Below, piece after piece: positions 58,046-64,000 of a stretch of DNA of 64,000 bases. Numbering within the stretch: the first letter of the stretch is position 1; every line of letters starts with the position of its first letter. The translations under genes were made by a program, and so were the position numbers. The notes beneath the pieces were generated by a model. The model was not told where the DNA came from. It did not search any database and saw only the letters and a program-made list of their open reading frames with translations. Source of the DNA: Aphrophora alni (lineage: Eukaryota; Arthropoda; Insecta; Hemiptera; Aphrophoridae); assembly GCA_963513935.1 (NCBI GenBank), contig OY740765.1, positions 116,999,362 through 117,063,361 of the forward strand, given 5' to 3'.

Positions 58046-59829
58046 GTAAGATTAAATTCAACTGTTTTTATCATGTGAACTATTTTTGTATGTTATAGAA
58101 CATTAATGACATAGTGAAAATTTGTTTTTGTAATGTAAATGTGGTAAAGACTATATCAAACACATGCATAGTTGATTTTATTTATTTATTGGACGTACAT
58201 TATATCATTTTCGACAAATAAAACACGTAATATTTGATTGTAATTTGTTCAGTTTACGTTTATGAAACTAAATTTATGTTTATCCTTAATTAATGTAAAC
58301 GGCTATTTAATTAATTGTCTCAATTCTATACTGAAACATCAAGCAAGGCAAAATTAAAAAATAACCGATAAATCATATTATACTTTTCTTTTGATAAAAA
58401 AATAATACTATTGTAATAAAAATAATTTTAAAAAGTACATAAGACTGCTAAATATTTCGATTTATTAAATTTTTTCAATAGCAGATAATATAGGCAATAT
58501 AAAATTTAAACAACAGACTGAAAACGTAAAAAAGAAAACTAAATGCAAATAAAATTAAGATAAATGGAATTAGCACACCAAATTGTGCTGTTTTTAAAAT
58601 TTTCGGAAGGTTTAAACATAAAATAAACACATTTTAAAGTTTAAACTCTCTACTTTTACACAAGTTCTTCCTATTTCATAAATATGGTTTTAAACACCCT
58701 CAGGAGCTCACTTGGCAATCCCGAGGGTTGTATCTCGTTGCTTTGGGTTAAATTCCTCTCTTTCATCTTTTCAATCAGGTCTCCCTTGTCTAACCATGAC
58801 GTTGTTATAGTATTCGATGGTTAGGAGTCTTTATTTCATCTATTTTGTTTACAAGTCAATGATGACAGAGAGGTTTTCTGGCTTTAAAAAACAAGGACAA
58901 AATTATGCCAAAATTATTTGTTTTTCTTTTCTTTTCTTACAATCTTTTATTGTGTTGTTTATATTTTCCTGCTATTGAGAAAGATGTAATATTCAGCAGT
59001 GTTTCAATATAACCTTTGTTATATTCCTTCTTATTATTAGAGAAACAATAAATAGTCTACACCCCTTTGGCACTTCAAGAAATAGGTATAAAAATAATAT
59101 GATACATTAACTGTGTTCAGTAAAATTGTAAAATAATTAAATTATATGTCATTTTAAAACAAATTTTATCATAAATATACAAACTTTACACAGATCATAC
59201 TACATAAAAGAAAGTCTGTTATCTAAATTAAAATAGAAACAATAAACATACAAGGTTACTAAACAAAAAATAATCAACAAATGATTAATAGTCTAAATAA
59301 CAAAAATGGCACCTCTAAAACAATGCCTGCATAGAGGAATGTATATTTCCACATTTAATTTTTTAAAACGTTCATCTACTCGTCGTGTATAGCCTACAGT
59401 GAAATTTAATACTAGACATAACAATAATTTATAGAGTTAGGTGACATCAAATTATATTGTTTGAGTCAATTAAAACAAACTTTGTGTTCTATGGTTCAAT
59501 TGTCCGGATAATTCTTGTAGGCTACATAAGTGGATTTCTTAGAACTTCATAATGGAAATCCACCTCAGGTATTTAAAACAATCAGTTCTTTAATTTATAG
59601 ATAGTCTATGTTTTTTTTGAGAATTGAGAATTAAATAATCTGAAAGTAAATAAAAATCAAAGCTACTGTGAAAAATATAATTTATTATTTAGGAATAGTA
59701 AAATGTGAGGGATTTGTAAACTTGAAGTCAGTAAATAACAGTATATCTTTGGATTATTTCCACTTCCGATATAAACAACACCATTATCTTACAAATCTAC
59801 CCTATATGAAGGAAATATGAAACATAAGC
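58046..59829. other. AT-rich stretch, possibly intron, with one SINE-like copy
   Basis: Apart from the SINE-like repeat at about 58695-58915, nothing was recognised. Confidence 0.4.
58695..58915 (+). repeat. SINE-like dispersed repeat, copy 5
   Basis: ACTTGGCAATCCCGAGGG at the left, CTTTGGGTTAAATTCCTCTC, TATAGTATTCGATGG, and a tail CTTTAAAAAACAAGGACAAA. It aligns end to end with copy 4. Confidence 0.75.
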
Positions 59830-60902
59830 ATACTAATGTTTAAGATGCAATATAGTAAAAATAAACAAACTTATACATATACATATAAACTGATACATAT
59901 AAGAGGCAATATAATAACATAAACATACTTAGATTATAGATCCAGTATAATGAACATATACATACTTGTAGGCCTACTTAAACCAATATACGAAACAAAA
60001 CGTATTATATTTAAGATGGAATCTTATAACATTCTTAGACTATAATTAAAAGGCAATATAAGAGAATAAAGCCCTTATTAAGCCCTTATATTAAATATTT
60101 AACTTATATTTAAGATTCAATATAAGAAACTTAAACATACTTAAAATTAAGATTCAATAAATAAACATAACCATACTTATAATTTAAGAGGCAATATACG
60201 AAAATAAGCATACCCTACTTGTAACTTATATAAGAGGCAAAATACAAAACATTTACATGCATGTAGGTCTACATGTAATATATGAAACTAAATCATAAAA
60301 TAAACACACGTAGATTAATTTGCAGTTTACGAAACATAAAACAACATATGTTTAAGAACCAATATACGAGACTAAAATACACTTATATCTAAGTTAAACT
60401 ATACAAAAAACAATCTTATAGGCTATATAAGAAGGACTAAACACATAAACATGCATCTATTTAAAAAGCAATACACGATATATAAACATACTTGTATTAA
60501 AAAGGCATTATACGAAACATGCATAACTTACTTGTGTTTAACAGGCAAAATAAGAAACACAAACATACTAATATTTAAGAGGGAATAAACGAAACAAAAA
60601 CATACTTGTATATAGAAGGCAATAGGCTACACAATTAATAAACATAGGCTACTTATATTTAAGAGTCAATATACGATACATATTCATAGCCAACTTGTAT
60701 TAAGGAGGCAATATGAAAAAAAATAAACATACTTTTATTTAAGAGGCAATATAAGATACATAAACATATACCTACTTGTTTATAAGAAGCAATATACGAA
60801 ACATACATACATATATTTAAGAGGCAATATACGATTTTAAAATATACTTGTAATTATGAGGTAATACACGAAAAAAAATTTGTTTTAATACTAAACATAC
60901 GA

Positions 60903-60907
<5 letters not shown>

Positions 60908-60962
<55 letters not shown>
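60908..60962. repeat. (TA)n microsatellite inside the satellite
   Basis: About 27 TA units, apparently grown from a TATATA within a monomer. Confidence 0.97.
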
Positions 60963-60963
<1 letters not shown>

Positions 60964-61623
60964 GTATAGGCTAGTTAGAAGGCAATATAAAAAAATAATA
61001 ATACTTTTATTTAAGAGGTATTATACGAAACTTAAACATACTTATATTTAATAGGAAATATACAAAATATAGGCTAAATATACTATTTACAAGGAAATAT
61101 ACTATTTACAAGGCAATATACAAAACACAACATTATTATACTTAAGAGGCAATGTACGAATCATTAACATACTTGATTACTTAAAGTACTTAAAATACTT
61201 TTATTTAAGAGGCAATGTATAAAATGTAAACATACTTGTATTTAAGGTTCGATATACGAATCATATGCATATTTACATTTAAGAGAAAAATACGAATCAT
61301 GAACATGTATGTAATTTAGACATTACATAGGCCTACATAATATAGTTGTAATTAAGGAGCATTATACTAATCATATACATAAGTTACCATAATTATATTT
61401 AAAAAGCAATATAGGAATCACAACCTACTTATATTCAAATGTCAATATACAAAATATTAACATAGGCTATAATAAATTAAAAATGAAAATACAAACCTAA
61501 ACATACTCATATTTAAAAAGTAATAAGAATCATAATCATACTTATATTTATAAAGCAATACAGTCTACAAGATGTAAACATACATTTTTTTGCGGCAATA
61601 TAGCCTACTATACATAAACATAC

Positions 61624-62957
61624 CGATTATTTATTAGTCAATACACAAAATGGAAACATACTTGTATTTTAGAGACGATATACAAAATATAAACATACTT
61701 ATATCTAAAAGACATTATACAAAACATAAACTTACCTATTATTAAGAGTCAATATACAAAACGGAAACATACTTGTATTTTAGAGACGATATACAAAATA
61801 TAAACATACTTATATCTAAAAGACATTATACAAAACATAAACATACCTATTATTAAGAGTCAATATACAAAATGGAAACATACTTGTATTTTAGAGACGA
61901 TATACAAAATATAAACATACTTATATCTAAAAGACATCATACAAAACATAAATATACCTATTATTAAGAGTCAATATACAAAACGGAAACATACTTGTAT
62001 TTTAGAGACGATATACAAAATATAAACATACTTATATCTAAAAGACATCATACAAAACATAAACATTACCTATTATTAAGAGTCAATACACAAAATGGAA
62101 ACATACTTGTATTTTAGAGACGATATACAAAATATAAACTTACTTATATCTAAAAGACATTATACAAAACATAAACATACCTATTATTAAGAGTCAATAC
62201 ACAAAATGGAAACATACTTGTATTTTAGAGACGATATACAAAATATAAACTTACTTATATCTAAAAGACATTATACAAAACATAAACATACCTATTATTA
62301 AGAGTCAATACACAAAATGGAAACATACTTGTATTTTAGAGACGATATACAAAATATAAACATACTTATATCTAAAAGACATCATACAAAACATAAACAT
62401 ACCTATTATTAAGAGTCAATACACAAAATGGAAACATACTTGTATTTTAGAGACGATATACAAAATATAAACATACTTATATCTAAAAGACATTATACAA
62501 AACATAAACATACCTATTATTAAGAGTCAATACACAAAATGGAAACATACTTGTATTTTAGAGACGATATACAAAATATAAACATACTTATATCTAAAAG
62601 ACATCATACAAAACATAAACATACCTATTATTAAGAGTCAATACACAAAATGGAAACATACTTGTATTTTAGAGACGATATACAAAATATAAACATACTT
62701 ATATCTAAAAGACATCATACAAAACATAAACATACTTATTATTAAGAGTCAAAACACAAAATGGAAACATACTTGTATTTTAGAGACGATATACAAAATA
62801 TAAACATACTTATATCTAAAAGACATCATACAAAACATAAACATACTTATTATTAAGAGTCAATTATACAAAACGGAAACATACTTGTATTTTAGAGGCG
62901 ATATACAAAATATAAACATACTTATATCTAAAAGACATTATACAAAACATAAATAGC
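61624..62957 (+). repeat. Homogeneous higher-order core: twelve 111-bp units
   Basis: Unit starts (C(C/T)TATTATTAAGAGTCAA) fall at about 61624 (variant), 61735, 61846, 61957, 62069, 62180, 62291, 62402, 62513, 62624, 62735 and 62846. The spacing is 111 bases with a single 112. Each unit is three different 37-bp monomers (AAGAGTCAATA, TAGAGACGATA and AAAAGACATTA types). Units differ by only one to four bases, so the trimer has been amplified recently. Confidence 0.95.
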
Positions 62958-63736
62958 CTATACTTGTATGTAAGAAACTATATTCGATATATAAACATAC
63001 TTGTATTTAAGAGGTAATATACGAAACATTAACATACCTATTATTTAGAGTAAAATTACGATAAATATTTATAGACACTTATATAGGCCTATACGAAGCT
63101 TATATTTAAGATAATATACGATACATAAACACCCTTATATTTAATATAGACAATAATACGATACATACTATATTTCATATATTTTATCTAAATATAAGCA
63201 TGATATACTTATATATAAGATAAGATATACGAAATATAAACAAATTTATTTTTAATAGCCATAATACGAATCATAAAAACACTTATATTTAAGAGAAAAT
63301 ATACTAAGCATAAACAAAATTTTATTTAAGAGGTAATTTACGAAACATTTACGAGACAATATAGGAAACATAAAGACACCTAGATTTTAAAGGCAATATA
63401 TGAAAGATAAACACACATATATTTCAGAGGTAATATAGGTAACATTTTCGTTGTTATATTAAAGTTAATAAGTTTACCAAGTGTCCTAAAAGTCCCACCC
63501 CCCCCTATTATTTTTTTATTAATGGAAATAGGACAGATTTGCTTTGGGGAAAGTTTAGATAACCAAAGGAGGAGTTTTTGAAGTATCAACATTTTCAACC
63601 CTTACCCCCAAAATGGGGTAGTTTGGGGGTAAGTAAAGAATTTTAAATAGCAACCCCTATTGAGTGATACCTCATTTTAAAGGCCTTTTAAAAATAAAAA
63701 TAATGACGTAAACTATAGGTCTCTAAGTTCATCCTA

Positions 63737-64000
63737 TCCAACATAGCGACCAATCGAATTGTGAATGTTAACCTACAAACTCCGGTTGTTTTTATTACAT
63801 TACAAACTGCTCTATGTTGGTAAAATGATGGTAAGAGCCTTACATTGTTTTTTTAAAGCTCAGATTAAGTTCTCGAAATGGCTACCATTTACTTCTTGGC
63901 AGAAATAGATTTTGGACTCAAAAGCATGTTGTACATTTCGTAACATTTCCGGTGTAAATATTAACGTAAAATTCACAATTCGATTGGTCGCTATGTTGGG
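63737..64000 (-). mobile_element. Tc1/IS630-type MITE, running to the window edge
   Basis: The terminal repeats CCAACATAGCGACCAATCGA (left) and its reverse complement at 63970-64000 match at about 29 of 30 bases. TA precedes the left end at 63735-63736. Any right-hand TA would lie outside. It contains only the tail of a transposase gene, so the element is a deletion derivative of about 264 bases. Confidence 0.85.
63860..63952 (-). pseudogene. IS630/Tc1-like transposase C-terminus
   Basis: The minus frame reads PEMLRNVQHAFESKIYFCQE and VNGSHFENLI, then TGA. This is the typical end of insect IS630/Tc1-like transposases (a G-x-HFE-x-L motif before the stop). The frame is open but has no start and no catalytic residues. 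It survives as part of the MITE. Confidence 0.75.

Larger units (their letters stand above)
59830..63440 (+). repeat. 37-bp satellite array
   Basis: About 3.6 kb of head-to-tail monomers close to CTTATATTTAAGAGGCAATA then TACGAAACATAAACATA. Divergence is high at both edges and low in the centre. A (TA)n tract interrupts it at 60908-60962. The array contains many TAGGCTA/TAGCCTA/TAGGCCTA variants. No gene was seen. Confidence 0.93.

Noticed and set aside
59830..63440. CRISPR-like array, because of regular repeats
   Set aside because: Repeats are contiguous 37-bp monomers with no unique spacers, in eukaryotic DNA; this is a satellite.

Overview
The window is AT-rich nuclear DNA from an animal, most likely an arthropod and probably an insect. 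The only host gene recognised is cut by an intron with normal GT/AG borders. Everything else is introns, simple repeats, satellite DNA and a dense, nested set of decayed DNA transposons (Tigger/pogo, mariner, hAT, PIF/Harbinger, Tc1/IS630-like and TTAA-target elements) with one LINE fragment. There is no prokaryotic operon structure. Most of the open frames longer than 60 codons are chance or relic frames.

Layout. 1-4.7 kb: the last two recognisable coding exons of an RSBN1/KDM9-type gene (plus strand), joined in phase across a 2.2 kb intron and followed by a tandem repeat. 6.3-15.4 kb: a nest of transposons. A TTAA-flanked element is followed by a long inverted repeat (arms about 8.1-11.2 and 12.0-13.5 kb) whose arms have been invaded separately by Tigger, mariner and MITE copies. 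A possible solo LTR, a lysine-tRNA-type primer-binding site and an IS630/Tc1-like transposase relic lie close by. 16.5-19.8 kb: microsatellites, an internally deleted hAT element with a near-perfect 8-bp target duplication, and two copies of a dispersed SINE-like repeat. 21.6-27 kb: a composite TTAA element, a degenerate tandem repeat split by a Tigger MITE, a 545-bp inverted-repeat element, and a second clean TTAA element. 28.0-30.1 kb: the best preserved transposon, a 2.1 kb Tigger with its catalytic DDD triad in one open frame. 34.0-37.9 kb: an old hAT element with a younger hAT MITE (perfect 8-bp duplication) inside it. 43-51.4 kb: hairpin-forming MITEs, including a head-to-tail chain of TATA-target elements. 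51.9-53.7 kb: a wrecked Harbinger transposase beside unrecognised coding relics. 53.8-57.5 kb: a 32-bp tandem repeat, a diverged repeat and a LINE fragment. 57.6-58.05 kb: a GC/CpG-rich island ending in a consensus splice donor, possibly the first exon of a gene lying to the right. 59.8-63.4 kb: a 37-bp satellite with a homogeneous core of twelve 111-bp trimeric units. The window ends inside a Tc1/IS630-type MITE.

Two patterns cut across these elements. First, TAGGCCTA and its shorter form TAGGCTA are far commoner than base composition predicts, and inside tandem repeats they look like 5-6 bp insertions at TA. Second, at least eight sites on both strands carry a CTGANGA - hairpin - GAAAC - short stem - GTH arrangement, which is the conserved core of a hammerhead ribozyme. 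Several of these sit inside inverted repeats. Both observations come from reading by eye and have not been folded or tested statistically.
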